From CAMAVH01 sp046297835 (GTDB lineage: Bacteria > Pseudomonadota > Alphaproteobacteria > SMXQ01): a DNA stretch of 64,000 nt. The notes under the pieces were generated by a model. That model was not told where the DNA came from and did no database searches. It saw only the letters and a program-made list of their open reading frames with translations. Within the stretch, counting starts at the first letter, position 1, and every line of letters starts with the position of its first letter. Positions 42,366 through 50,408 of this stretch are shown one piece after another. A program made the position numbers and the translations under genes. The stretch is from NCBI GenBank assembly GCA_046297835.1, contig JBKBHI010000001.1, positions 310,001 through 374,000 on the forward strand. Direction: 5' to 3'.

Positions 42366-44672
42366 TTAAGCGGCGTAGCCGCTGTAGTAGGAGTGCGTGG
42401 TTTGTAGCGAGGGCACCTTCGACAGCACCACGCCCGCCACGCGGCAGCCGCTGCTGCCGAAGCGCTTGAGGGCTTCCTCGACGATGCGCCGGCGGGTCGA
42501 GCCGTGGGCGACGACGAAGATCGCCGAATCGACATGATCGGCGAGCGTCAAGGCGTCGGCCACATGCATGACCGGCGGCGCATCGAGCACGATCAGGTCG
42601 TAGCTGTTGCGCGCCTGCTCCAAGAACGTCTCCCAATGGCTCGAACTGAGCAGAGCGACCGGATGATCGACGTGATGCATGGTCAGGCAATGCGCGCCCG
42701 AATCGGGGTCGATCCGCACCACATTGGCGAGCGACTGGCTGCCGTCGAGGATGTTGTCGAGCGCCGGTCCCGGCTCGGCCTTGAACATGCGATGGAACTG
42801 CGGCCGGCGCAGGTCGGCGTCGACGATCAGCACGCGCAGCCCGTCCTGCGCGGCGACGGCGCCGAGCGCGCTGGTGAAGGTGGTCTTGCCCTCGTTCGGT
42901 TCGGACGAGGTGACGAGCAGCGTGGTGGCCTGGCCGCCCGTCTGTCCGCGCCGGCAGCCGAGCGCGATGCGGATACCGCGCAGCGTTTCGGCGATCACCG
43001 ATTCGTGCGGCTGGCCGATGAATGACTGGGCGAGACCGGCGCGTTCGGCGCGGCGGCGGCGCATCAGCGGCAACGCGCCGAGCACGGGCAGGCCGAGCGC
43101 GTCCTCGACGTCCTCCGTGCGCTCGAAGCCGCGACGCAACTCGCCGAACAGCAGCACGGCCGCCGAAGTGACGAAGAAGCCGATCAGCATCGAGCCGAGC
43201 ACGATCAGCTTCTTGTTCGGACTCGACGGCAGCACCGGGGTCGGCGCGGCCGACACGATGCGGGCGTTGGCTTGGTTGATACGCGGCTGCTCGGCGGTCT
43301 GTTGCGCCGTCGCCAGGAAGCTCTGATAGACGTTACGCTTGGTCTCGGCCTCCTGTTCGAGCTGCTGGAGCTGGATTTCGGACGCGGCCATGCCGCTGGC
43401 GCGGGTCTGCAAGCCGCCCAGCTGCCTGGTCAGCGAATCGACGCGCGAGCGCGCGATGTCGGCCTGGCTTTTGAGCGAGGTGAGCTGCTTGGCGATCTCT
43501 TGGCCGATCTGGCTGCGCACCGACGCCAGTTCCTGCGCCACCGCCTTGCGCTGCGGATGGGCAGGGGCGTAGCGCGTCGCCATTTCGGCCTGGCGCTGGG
43601 CGGCCTCGGCCTCGCGCTCGCGCAGACGCTGGATCAGCGGCGAATTGAGCACTTCGGCGGTCGAGGCCGACGCGCCGCGGCCGCTCTCGCCCTGCGCCTG
43701 CCGGTAGCGGGCGTCGGCCTGCGCCAGATCGGCGCGCGCCGTCGAAAGCTGGGTGTTGAGGTCGGACACCTGCTGCGAACTGACGGTGCCGAGCCGGGTT
43801 TCCACCATGTTGTTGGCGACGCGGAACTCCTGCACCTTCTTGTTGGCCGCCTCGACGTCCTGCAGCAACTCCCCGGCGCGCTGCTTGATCCAGCTGTTGG
43901 CCTCGGTCAGCGTGCTCGTCGAATTCTCGATCTGCTTGGCGATGAACGCCTGCATCAGGCCGTTGGCGACGGCGGCGCTGATCTCGGGATTCTCGCTTTC
44001 GAAGCTGACGTAGATCGCGTAGCTGCGCCCGTCGGTGCCGATCGAGAGATTCTCCAGCACGTTATCGACCACGGCGGCCCAGACCGCGCCTTCGCTCGGC
44101 GGCGCGGATTCGCGGCCGAGGCCGATCGTGGCCAGGCCGGAGCGGATGACGCCGTTGACGCGGCCGAGCAGGGACGGCTCTCGGGCATAGGGGTTGATGC
44201 TCGGCTCGCGGTCGAGCTGGAGGCTGCGCGCCACCGATTCCACCAAGTCGCGCGAGCGCAGCACCTGCACTTCGGTGCGCGGGATCGACACGTCCGGGGC
44301 CCAGGGCTGCGGCTGCACGCCGATCTGAGGGATGAACAGCGGCCGCGTCTCGACGGCGAGCATGCCGCCGGCCGAATAGCGCGGAGCGATGGTTAGAGCG
44401 AAGACATAGGCGAGGACCGCGCAGACGAACATGCCGGCGAGGATCGTCATCTTGCGCCGCCACAGGTTGCGGAAAATCTCCGACATGTTGCGCTCTTGGC
44501 CGGCCTGGCCGCCGGTATAGGCGCTTTGCGCGTAAGCGGCGTAGGCGCGCGGGTCGTAATCCTGGCCGTATCCGTAAGGGGCCGGCTCCATTCTCGAGTC
44601 GTGACGTGCGCCTTGGTGCTGGACCAAAGAGTTACGCCAAGGCCGTCCGTTATTGGACTGGGGATCGCGCAT
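42366..44672 (-). CDS. Polysaccharide co-polymerase / tyrosine autokinase (Wzc/ExoP-like)
   Basis: Inner-membrane protein of 768 aa controlling chain length and export. A Wzz domain lies between two membrane helices (near residues 74-95 and about 485-505), with a long periplasmic coiled region (QRLREREAEAAQRQAEMATR). The cytoplasmic BY-kinase has Walker A SSEPNEGKTTFTS, Walker A' VLIVDADLRRPQFH and Walker B YDLIVLDAPPV. The C-terminal tyrosine cluster is short (HSYYSGYAA). The N-terminal cytoplasmic tail is unusual: six tyrosines at positions 33, 35, 39, 44, 47 and 52. GAGGAAAA supports the start at 44672; an ATG at 44591 is an alternative. Confidence 0.93.
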   Translation of the reverse strand: MRDPQSNNGRPWRNSLVQHQGARHDSRMEPAPYGYGQDYDPRAYAAYAQSAYTGGQAGQERNMSEIFRNLWRRKMTILAGMFVCAVLAYVFALTIAPRYSAGGMLAVETRPLFIPQIGVQPQPWAPDVSIPRTEVQVLRSRDLVESVARSLQLDREPSINPYAREPSLLGRVNGVIRSGLATIGLGRESAPPSEGAVWAAVVDNVLENLSIGTDGRSYAIYVSFESENPEISAAVANGLMQAFIAKQIENSTSTLTEANSWIKQRAGELLQDVEAANKKVQEFRVANNMVETRLGTVSSQQVSDLNTQLSTARADLAQADARYRQAQGESGRGASASTAEVLNSPLIQRLREREAEAAQRQAEMATRYAPAHPQRKAVAQELASVRSQIGQEIAKQLTSLKSQADIARSRVDSLTRQLGGLQTRASGMAASEIQLQQLEQEAETKRNVYQSFLATAQQTAEQPRINQANARIVSAAPTPVLPSSPNKKLIVLGSMLIGFFVTSAAVLLFGELRRGFERTEDVEDALGLPVLGALPLMRRRRAERAGLAQSFIGQPHESVIAETLRGIRIALGCRRGQTGGQATTLLVTSSEPNEGKTTFTSALGAVAAQDGLRVLIVDADLRRPQFHRMFKAEPGPALDNILDGSQSLANVVRIDPDSGAHCLTMHHVDHPVALLSSSHWETFLEQARNSYDLIVLDAPPVMHVADALTLADHVDSAIFVVAHGSTRRRIVEEALKRFGSSGCRVAGVVLSKVPSLQTTHSYYSGYAA

Positions 44673-44822
44673 GAATTTTCCTCGAATGAGATTGCTGCGT
44701 CAGCACGCCAAGCTGAAGCCCTAACCTATTAAGACGCAAGCGTGATCCGTTAGTTCCAAGCCACCTTAATCTCATCAAAATGTCATGCGTTCCGCGCTCC
44801 AGCGGCTTCCATAGTCGTTCAC

Positions 44823-44848
44823 CGCATGCGCCCGTCTCGGCGCATGCG
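44823..44848. promoter_or_regulatory. Perfect dyad upstream of the membrane GT2 gene
   Basis: CGCATGCGCC (44823-44832), loop CGTCTC, GGCGCATGCG (44839-44848): perfect 10-base arms, ending 19 bases before the GT2 start codon and 8 bases before its GGAG ribosome site. It lies in the 195-base divergent gap shared with the BY-kinase gene and could be an operator or a leader hairpin. Confidence 0.6.
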
Positions 44849-44867
44849 TCATTCGTGGAGCATCGTC

Positions 44868-46040
44868 ATGGCGGAATTCTTCATCGCTTGGTTTTTCGTC
44901 GCGTTGACGGGACTGTTCTGCCTGCTGTGCGTGCATCCGTTCGTCATCTATCCGGCGACCTTGCGTCTGGCCAAGCGCTGGCTCCGCGCGCCGATCGCGC
45001 GCGCCGGGAACGCGCCGCTGGCGAGCTACGCCATCGCCCTCTGCGCCTACAACGAGGAATCCGTCATCGAGGGCACGCTGGAAAGCCTGCTCGATCTCCG
45101 CCGCAGCGTCGGCGATCTGCAAATCCTGCTCTATGTCGACGGCGCGAGCGACGGCACGGCCGAGATCGCCCGGCGCTACGCCGACCGCATCGATCTGGTG
45201 GTCTCGCCCGAACGACACGGCAAGTCCTACGGGCTCAACCGTCTCGCGCCGCTGGCGCGCGCCGACATTCTCGTGCTCGCCGACGCCAACGTGCGCGTCG
45301 CGCGCGACGCCTTGGCCAATCTCGAAAAATATTTCCGCGATCCGGAGATCGGCTGCGTCTGCGGCCATCTCGTCTATTCCAACCCGGACGACAGCGTCAC
45401 GGCGGCGACGGGATCGCTCTATTGGCGTCTGGAAGAAAGCATCAAGCGGCTGGAGAGCGAGACCGGCTCGGTGATGGGCGCGGACGGCTCGCTCTACGCC
45501 CTGCGCCGCGAGCTCTATCATCCGATCCCCGAGGGCGTCGCCGACGACATGTATCTGTCGCTCGCGGTGCTGTGCGACGGCTATCGCGTGGTGCGCGCCG
45601 AGGACGTTCGCGTCTTCGAGCAGGCCGGGGTCGATTCGGGGAACGAGTTCCGCCGCAAGATCCGCATCGCCTGCCAGGCGTTCACGACCCATCGCGCGCT
45701 CTGGTCGCAATTGCGCCGGCTCGACGGGTTCACCCTCTACAAATACGTCTCGCACAAGCTGCTGCGCTGGTTCACCGCCGCGACGCTCGCGTGCGGCGCG
45801 CTGACCGCCTTCGTCGCTGCCGGCCTGCTGCTCGGTTTCGGCTGGGCCGCCGGGCTGTTCGCCGGCGGGCTCGCGGCGCTGTGGCTGGCCGAGCGGTTTG
45901 GCATCAGTCCGGTGCCGATGATTGTCGACATGCTGCGCTCGTTCGCCGCCACCGGCCTTGGCGTCTTGCAATCCATGCGCGGCGCCAACGTGCGGACCTG
46001 GGAGCCGGCTCGCGCGTCCTCCGGCCCGCAAGCGAATTGA
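44868..46040 (+). CDS. Membrane glycosyltransferase family 2
   Basis: Inner-membrane inverting glycosyltransferase, 390 aa. An N-terminal helix (FIAWFFVALTGLFCLLCV) precedes the GT-A domain: SYAIALCAYNEESVIEGTLE, the metal-binding aspartates in LYVDGASDGTAE and VLADANVRVARDAL, the acceptor region GADGSLYALRREL and VADDMYLSLAV. Two or more helices follow near residues 290-350. The ATG at 44868 is chosen for its GGAG site; an in-frame ATG at 44826 lies inside the upstream dyad region. It heads a four-gene run of GT2, GT2, GH5 and GT2. Confidence 0.9.
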   Translation: MAEFFIAWFFVALTGLFCLLCVHPFVIYPATLRLAKRWLRAPIARAGNAPLASYAIALCAYNEESVIEGTLESLLDLRRSVGDLQILLYVDGASDGTAEIARRYADRIDLVVSPERHGKSYGLNRLAPLARADILVLADANVRVARDALANLEKYFRDPEIGCVCGHLVYSNPDDSVTAATGSLYWRLEESIKRLESETGSVMGADGSLYALRRELYHPIPEGVADDMYLSLAVLCDGYRVVRAEDVRVFEQAGVDSGNEFRRKIRIACQAFTTHRALWSQLRRLDGFTLYKYVSHKLLRWFTAATLACGALTAFVAAGLLLGFGWAAGLFAGGLAALWLAERFGISPVPMIVDMLRSFAATGLGVLQSMRGANVRTWEPARASSGPQAN

Positions 46041-46069
46041 CCCAAGCGAGCTGATCTAAGGAGCTGACG

Positions 46070-47038
46070 ATGTCCGTACAAGTCGACGTGATCATCCTGT
46101 CGTGGGACCGCGTGGAGGAGACCATCGCCGCCATCGAGAGCGCGGCCGGCCAGGAGGGCGTCGAGAAGCGCCTCTGGATCGTCGATCAGGGCAGCAAGCT
46201 GGAGAACCTGACGCGGCTGCGTGCGGCGATCGCCGGCCGGCCGGAGATCCACCTGCTGGAGCTCGGCCGCAACGTCGGCGTGGCGGAAGGGCGCAACGTC
46301 GCCAGCGCGCTCGGCGACGCGCCCTACATCGTCGCGCTCGACAACGATGCGGTCTTCCAAAGCCCGCGGACCTTGGCCGACGTGGTCCGCAAGATGGACG
46401 GCAATCCGCGCCTGGGCGCGGCGGCCTTCCGCATTCTCAATTATTTCACCGGGCGCGACGACGCCATGTGCTGGGACTATCCGGGCGTGCCGCGCGCCAT
46501 GGCCGACCGCGAGTTCATGGCGACGCGGTTCATCGGCGCCGGCCACGCCATCCGCCGCATCGCCTTCGAGGGTGCGGGCGGCTACGACGCCGAATTGTTC
46601 TTCGCCGGCGAGGAGCGCGACCTCAGCTACCGGATCCTCAATCTCGGCTACGCCGTGCGCTATTGCCCGGATCTGGCGGTGCTGCACAAGGTCGATCCCA
46701 CGGCGCGCGTCAACTGGCGCTCGGGACGTTTCTATTACACCGTGCGCAACGTGCTTTATTCCGATTTCAAGTTCGGCGCGCCGCTGTGGGCGCTCGGTCG
46801 CGGCGCGGCGGCGCTGACCCTGAAGGGGCTGCGCAACGGGTGCGGCCTCCAGGCCGTGCGCGGCGTGTTCGCCGCTATGCGGATGGGCTGGCGCTTCGCG
46901 CGCGATCCGCGCCGCCCGGCCATCTACCGGCTCAACGGCGACGTGCGCGCCTATATCGACCGCTGCGAGCATCGCGGCGAGACGCCGTTCATGGACCGTT
47001 TGCGCCGCCAGTTCACCCGCCTGCCCGAGCAGGTGTGA
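46070..47038 (+). CDS. Glycosyltransferase family 2
   Basis: Soluble or membrane-associated GT-A glycosyltransferase of 322 aa. It begins MSVQVDVIILSWDRVEETIAAIES and has the rhamnosyltransferase-like ELGRNVGVAEGRNVA, the DxD-type ALDNDAVF, GAGHAIRRIAF and AGEERDLSYRIL, where Glu-Glu-Arg-Asp is the usual base region. It adds one sugar of the repeat unit; donor and linkage are not predictable. Its stop overlaps the start of the next gene (TGATG). Confidence 0.92.
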   Translation: MSVQVDVIILSWDRVEETIAAIESAAGQEGVEKRLWIVDQGSKLENLTRLRAAIAGRPEIHLLELGRNVGVAEGRNVASALGDAPYIVALDNDAVFQSPRTLADVVRKMDGNPRLGAAAFRILNYFTGRDDAMCWDYPGVPRAMADREFMATRFIGAGHAIRRIAFEGAGGYDAELFFAGEERDLSYRILNLGYAVRYCPDLAVLHKVDPTARVNWRSGRFYYTVRNVLYSDFKFGAPLWALGRGAAALTLKGLRNGCGLQAVRGVFAAMRMGWRFARDPRRPAIYRLNGDVRAYIDRCEHRGETPFMDRLRRQFTRLPEQV

Positions 47039-48216
47039 TGCCGTCGCGCCGCGACGTTCTCGCCGGCCTCGCGGCCGGCCTGGGCGCGGGGCTGGCGCTG
47101 CCCGGCGTCGGGCGCGCGCAAGGCGCGGGCGCGGCTGCGCCGAATCGGCGGCGTTTCGCCAAACTGCGGCGCGGCCTCAACGCTTCGCAATGGTTCGAAT
47201 GGGTGCCGAGCGAGCGCGCGGCGATGATCGGCCGCATCGACGGCAAGTATCAGGCGCGCGATTTCGCCCAGATTCGCGAGTTGGGCTTCGATCATGTGCG
47301 CGTCACGTTGCAGCCGGGCTTTCTCGCGCCAGCGCTGGCCAAAGGCGATCCGGCGATCGATCCGGCGCGGCTCAAGCTGTTCGACGCCGCCATGGCACGG
47401 ATCTCGGATCACGGCCTCGCGCTGGTCATCGACAATCATCCGGGCTCGCCGACCAAGGACCGGATGGCGGCGGACGAGAGCTACGCCGCAACCGTCGCGC
47501 GCTGGTGGCGCGATCTCGCGCGCCATGTGGCGCGGTCGCCGCAATATGGCGCGGAGACGACCTTTCTCGAACTGCTCAACGAGCCCGAAGAGTCGTTCGC
47601 CGACGCCGCCAAATATCGCCGCGTCATGGAAGGCTTGATCGCGGCGGCGCGCGAGGGCGCGCCGGACCATACGCTGATCGTCGGCGGCAATATGTGGAAC
47701 GTGCCGGAAGGGCTGATCTACAACCTTAAAACGCCGTTCGACGACGCCAACCTGATCTACACCTTCCATTATTACGAGCCCAAGAGCTTTACCCATCAGG
47801 GCGTCGCCAACGCCGGGGTTTTCTACGGCAAGCTCAAGGGCGTGCCCTGGGGCCGGCCTGCGGGCGGCCTGGGCGATGCGGAATTGGCAGCATTCGATCC
47901 GTCGGTGCGCGAGTCCATGCGGCGCTACGGCCAGAAGGGGCAGGGCGTTGCCGAGATGCGGCCGATTTTCGCGGCGCTGCGCGACTGGTGCGAGAAAAAT
48001 GGGCAGTTGGCATGGTGCGGCGAGTTCGGCGTTCACTACAAAGGCGCCCCGGAATCGGATCGCGTCGCCTGGACGCGTGCCGTGCGCGACCTGTGCGATT
48101 CCCACGGGTTCGGCTGGTGCATGTACGAGGCGCGCGGGGGATTCGGCCTGTTCCGCCCGGGTGAAACCCGTCCGCTCACAGTCGACCGGCCCTTGCTCGA
48201 CGCTCTCACGCTTTGA
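47038..48216 (+). CDS. Tat-exported glycoside hydrolase family 5 (endoglucanase-like)
   Basis: 392-aa cellulase-type glycanase, probably periplasmic. The N-terminus MPSRRDVLAGLAAGLGAGLA is a twin-arginine signal. The TIM barrel shows GFDHVRVTLQPGF, LALVIDNHPG, the acid/base Glu in FLELLNEPEE near residue 183, IYTFHYYEP and the nucleophile Glu in WCGEFGVHYKG near residue 328, so both catalytic residues are present. It is coupled to the upstream GT2 by a TGATG overlap. In such loci the glycanase trims the new polymer or clears chains stuck in the periplasm. Confidence 0.92.
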   Translation: MPSRRDVLAGLAAGLGAGLALPGVGRAQGAGAAAPNRRRFAKLRRGLNASQWFEWVPSERAAMIGRIDGKYQARDFAQIRELGFDHVRVTLQPGFLAPALAKGDPAIDPARLKLFDAAMARISDHGLALVIDNHPGSPTKDRMAADESYAATVARWWRDLARHVARSPQYGAETTFLELLNEPEESFADAAKYRRVMEGLIAAAREGAPDHTLIVGGNMWNVPEGLIYNLKTPFDDANLIYTFHYYEPKSFTHQGVANAGVFYGKLKGVPWGRPAGGLGDAELAAFDPSVRESMRRYGQKGQGVAEMRPIFAALRDWCEKNGQLAWCGEFGVHYKGAPESDRVAWTRAVRDLCDSHGFGWCMYEARGGFGLFRPGETRPLTVDRPLLDALTL

Positions 48217-48248
48217 TCGGCACATAACTCAACGGAAAGACGACCCAT

Positions 48249-49178
48249 ATGATCACCCTCATCATCCCGACCCGAAATCGCGCGCATACGCTATCGCTGA
48301 TCGGCGAGAGCTTCTATCGGCTGCAATTGGTCGACGAGATCATCTTCGTCGACGACGCCGGCAGTGACGAGTCGGCGCAGGTGATCGGCGAGATCGCCGC
48401 GCGCTATCCGCACATATCGACGAAAATCCTGCGCAACGACGAGCGTCTCGGCGCGTCGGGCAGCCGCATCAAGGGCTACCAGGCGGCGAAGAACGATTAC
48501 ATCATGTATTCCGACGACGACGTCTACGTGCAGCCCAATTACGCGGCGGTGTGCCTGAAGAAGCTGCGTCTGACTGGCGCGGGCATCGTGTCGGGCCGCA
48601 TCGTGCGGATGCGCCACGACCAGACGCCGGAGGCCGCCATCGCCGCCTTCGGCGCGGGCACTTCCGATCTGCCGCCCTTCCGCAAGCTGGTATGCGAGAC
48701 GCGCGGCGAGGCCAAGACCGACGGCGACATCCGCCTGCCGCTCACCGGGCCGGTGATCCTCACCACCAAGGCGCTGCTGCAGGAGCTGAGCTACGATCCG
48801 TTCTATTCGCGCGGCAACGGCTTTCGCGAGGAGACGGATTTCCAGATGCACGCCTACGTCATCGGGCGCGACATCCTGATGACCAACGACACCTATTGCG
48901 CCGAACTGAGCCGCGTCGAGAGCAAGGTCGGCGGCCAGCGCACGCCGCGCCTCAAGACCTTCTATTGGTCGATCTATTACAACGCCTATTTCTACCGCAA
49001 ATATTGGGACCGCTACGCCGCCAAGACCGGCGTCAAGATGGGCCGGCGCGCCGCCACGGCGCTATTCGCGCTCTATCAGGTCTACGCGCTGTTCGTGCGC
49101 CCGTTCGGCTACAAGTATCAGCGCTGGGTGGCGCGTCAGCGCGAGCGCCGCGCGGCGGCGCGGCCCGCCTATCAATAA
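48249..49178 (+). CDS. Glycosyltransferase family 2
   Basis: Cytoplasmic GT-A glycosyltransferase of 309 aa. Motifs: MITLIIPTRNRAHTLSLIGE, IIFVDDAGSDESAQ, NDERLGASGSRIKGYQAA, MYSDDDVYVQPNYAA (the DxD site) and GNGFREETDFQMHAYV (base region). The C-terminal part (WSIYYNAYFYRKYWDRYAAK) is basic and aromatic and may attach to the membrane. It is the last gene of the plus-strand run; the pyruvyl transferase gene converges on it with six bases between stops. Confidence 0.92.
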   Translation: MITLIIPTRNRAHTLSLIGESFYRLQLVDEIIFVDDAGSDESAQVIGEIAARYPHISTKILRNDERLGASGSRIKGYQAAKNDYIMYSDDDVYVQPNYAAVCLKKLRLTGAGIVSGRIVRMRHDQTPEAAIAAFGAGTSDLPPFRKLVCETRGEAKTDGDIRLPLTGPVILTTKALLQELSYDPFYSRGNGFREETDFQMHAYVIGRDILMTNDTYCAELSRVESKVGGQRTPRLKTFYWSIYYNAYFYRKYWDRYAAKTGVKMGRRAATALFALYQVYALFVRPFGYKYQRWVARQRERRAAARPAYQ

Positions 49179-49184
49179 ATCCTT

Positions 49185-50204
49185 TTAGCGCGCTAGGCGG
49201 ACGTCGGGATGTCCGGCTAGCCAGGCGGCGTGATACTGCGACAATTTGCCGTAGCTGTTGTCGGCCATGGTGACTTGGCGGCCGAGCAGCAGGCTGAGCA
49301 GCGCCATGTGCAGGCGGTTGGTGACGACCGTGTCGTAATCGCCGAGAAAGCGCACGGTGCTGGCGACCAGGCGGTTGCGGAAGATGCGCCATAGCGGATG
49401 CAGCGAGAAGGCGCCGCCGCCGCCGCCGCGATGGCGGTGCAGCTTGAGCAGCGCCTGATACAGCGCTTTCTCCTCCATGCGGATGATGTTCTTCCAATCG
49501 AGCAGGGCGCGGCGGCCCGTGCCCGGCGGCAAGGGGAGCGGCCGGCCTTCCTTGTCGATGCGCGCGAACAGCAGCGTGGCTTGCCCTTGCGTCTTGGCGC
49601 GCGCGCCGGCGAGGGGCTCCCACAGCAGATGCGCCATGTCGGGCGCGAGATAGGCGGCGTTGGCGAAGCGTCTCTTCACGGTTTCGAACGAGGGCACGTC
49701 GCGCAGGCAGATGTGCAGGTCGGGATGGCGCGCGAACGCCGCCGCGCAAGCGTCGAGCGCGGCGGGCGAATCGAAATGCAACGTCTGCGGCAGCATGACG
49801 ATGCGGTTTTTCGGAAAGCGCGCGACGACATCTTCGCGGAATTTCTGGTGCAGCGGATAGAGATCGCCGAAATTTCCGCCGCCGTGCAGCAGGATCACGC
49901 TGTCCGGCGTCACGCGCCGGCGCGCGGCCGCGCCGAAATCGTAGGCCGAGCGGCGCTCGATCACGTCGAGGGCGAAGCGCCTGAAAAAATGCTCGGTGCC
50001 GGCCTCGATCAGCAGATCGCCGACGTTGAGATGCACCGGATAATCGAGATAGACCGCCGGCTGTCCCGGCGGGATTAGTTTGGCGATATCCTCGACCGCC
50101 GCGGCGAGCGCGCGCATCACCGCCGGGCCGTCGCCCGTCGGGGCGCTAGGGAAAGCGTCGGAACTCTGCGCGCGAAACATGGCGGGCACTTTCGCTTGCC
50201 GCAT
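49185..50204 (-). CDS. Polysaccharide pyruvyl transferase (ExoV/CsaB family)
   Basis: 339-aa enzyme adding a pyruvate ketal from phosphoenolpyruvate to a sugar of the repeat unit, making the polymer acidic. The family motifs are VHLNVGDLLIEAGTE, VILLHGGGNFGDLYP, PQTLHFDS and the C-terminal VVTNRLHMALLSLLLGRQV. The ATG at 50204 gives the full length; an ATG at 50180 is possible. Together with the acyltransferase at the other end of the locus it predicts a decorated anionic polymer of the succinoglycan type. Confidence 0.93.
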   Translation of the reverse strand: MRQAKVPAMFRAQSSDAFPSAPTGDGPAVMRALAAAVEDIAKLIPPGQPAVYLDYPVHLNVGDLLIEAGTEHFFRRFALDVIERRSAYDFGAAARRRVTPDSVILLHGGGNFGDLYPLHQKFREDVVARFPKNRIVMLPQTLHFDSPAALDACAAAFARHPDLHICLRDVPSFETVKRRFANAAYLAPDMAHLLWEPLAGARAKTQGQATLLFARIDKEGRPLPLPPGTGRRALLDWKNIIRMEEKALYQALLKLHRHRGGGGGAFSLHPLWRIFRNRLVASTVRFLGDYDTVVTNRLHMALLSLLLGRQVTMADNSYGKLSQYHAAWLAGHPDVRLAR

Positions 50205-50408
50205 CGTCTCGCGCTTGGGTCAATATTATGTCTCCGGGATTATTATCCTTTCGAGAAAGACTAAGCCGCTGATTGGCAACGCGTTTGCATAAGCCAGCGG
50301 ATGGCTCTACTATCCTTAAAATTAAACTATTCCCAATAATGGGACGGTGGCGATGATCCGAGGTGACGGCATGCGCGGCGTGGCTTCGATAGGTTGCTTG
50401 GTGCGCCG

